14,645 bases of DNA. Origin: JANXSG01 sp038203935. GTDB lineage: Bacteria > Armatimonadota > Chthonomonadetes > Chthonomonadales > Chthonomonadaceae. Below the pieces are notes generated by a model. That model was not told where the DNA came from. It saw nothing but the letters and a program-made list of their open reading frames with translations, and searched no databases. The position numbers and the translations under genes are program-made. Positions within the stretch are counted from its first letter, which is position 1, and the number at the start of each line of letters is the position of its first letter. Of this stretch, positions 14,641 through 14,645 are shown piece by piece. The stretch spans positions 1-14,645 of the forward strand of contig JBBRDM010000141.1 in NCBI GenBank assembly GCA_038203935.1. The letters run 5' to 3'.

Positions 14641-14645
14641 CAGTG

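Overview
The window looks like an ordinary bacterial chromosome segment of intermediate GC content. It is densely packed, with no stretch above 300 bases lacking a gene, and I see no tRNA, rRNA, CRISPR array or insertion sequence. The proteins point to a free-living bacterium with menaquinone-type respiration, the MEP isoprenoid route, a LexA-controlled SOS response and sugar-catabolic genes. Armatimonadota or a neighbouring phylum is a plausible guess from the style of the genes (GH38 mannosidase beside a Gfo/Idh/MocA oxidoreductase, the IspE/NTP-transferase pair). This is an inference, not something the sequence proves. Start codons are unusually varied: several genes appear to begin with TTG or GTG, and good Shine-Dalgarno sequences support most of these.

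Layout. 1-3484 (minus strand): a Gfo/Idh/MocA oxidoreductase that runs off the left edge, downstream of a large GH38 alpha-mannosidase; together they look like a carbohydrate-use unit. 3485-3621: divergent control region. 3622-4584 (plus): a DUF58/von Willebrand-like protein, convergent with lexA (4597-5238, minus). 5239-5487: a 249-base divergent region holding a good sigma-70 promoter for lexA, a perfect-consensus sigma-70 promoter for the plus-strand genes, and an unusual cluster of ATAC/GTAT half-sites forming several palindromes. 5488-7055 (plus): a family-2 glycosyltransferase and a SAM methyltransferase overlapping by ATGA. 7115-7639 (plus): a small, visibly AT-rich standalone protein resembling the EVE/PUA-like domain of modification-dependent restriction enzymes. 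7683-9623 (plus): UbiE/MenG methyltransferase and a long-chain polyprenyl diphosphate synthase, a natural menaquinone pair. 9836-11116 (plus): HflX GTPase, convergent with the next group. 11123-14640 (minus), in transcription order: an unrecognised protein, then ispE, a MobA-like NTP transferase and a serine beta-lactamase-like hydrolase, the last three overlapping one another.

Functionally, isoprenoid supply (IspE), polyprenyl chain elongation (polyprenyl synthase) and quinone-ring methylation (UbiE) are steps of one supply line for respiratory quinone, although they lie in two opposing transcription units. The glycosyltransferase, of the dolichyl/polyprenyl-phosphate glucosyltransferase type, could also use a polyprenyl phosphate acceptor.

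The most interesting items are the lexA/glycosyltransferase intergenic region, which may carry an unfamiliar LexA operator, and the isolated EVE-like protein between housekeeping genes. I found no clear multi-gene novel system.
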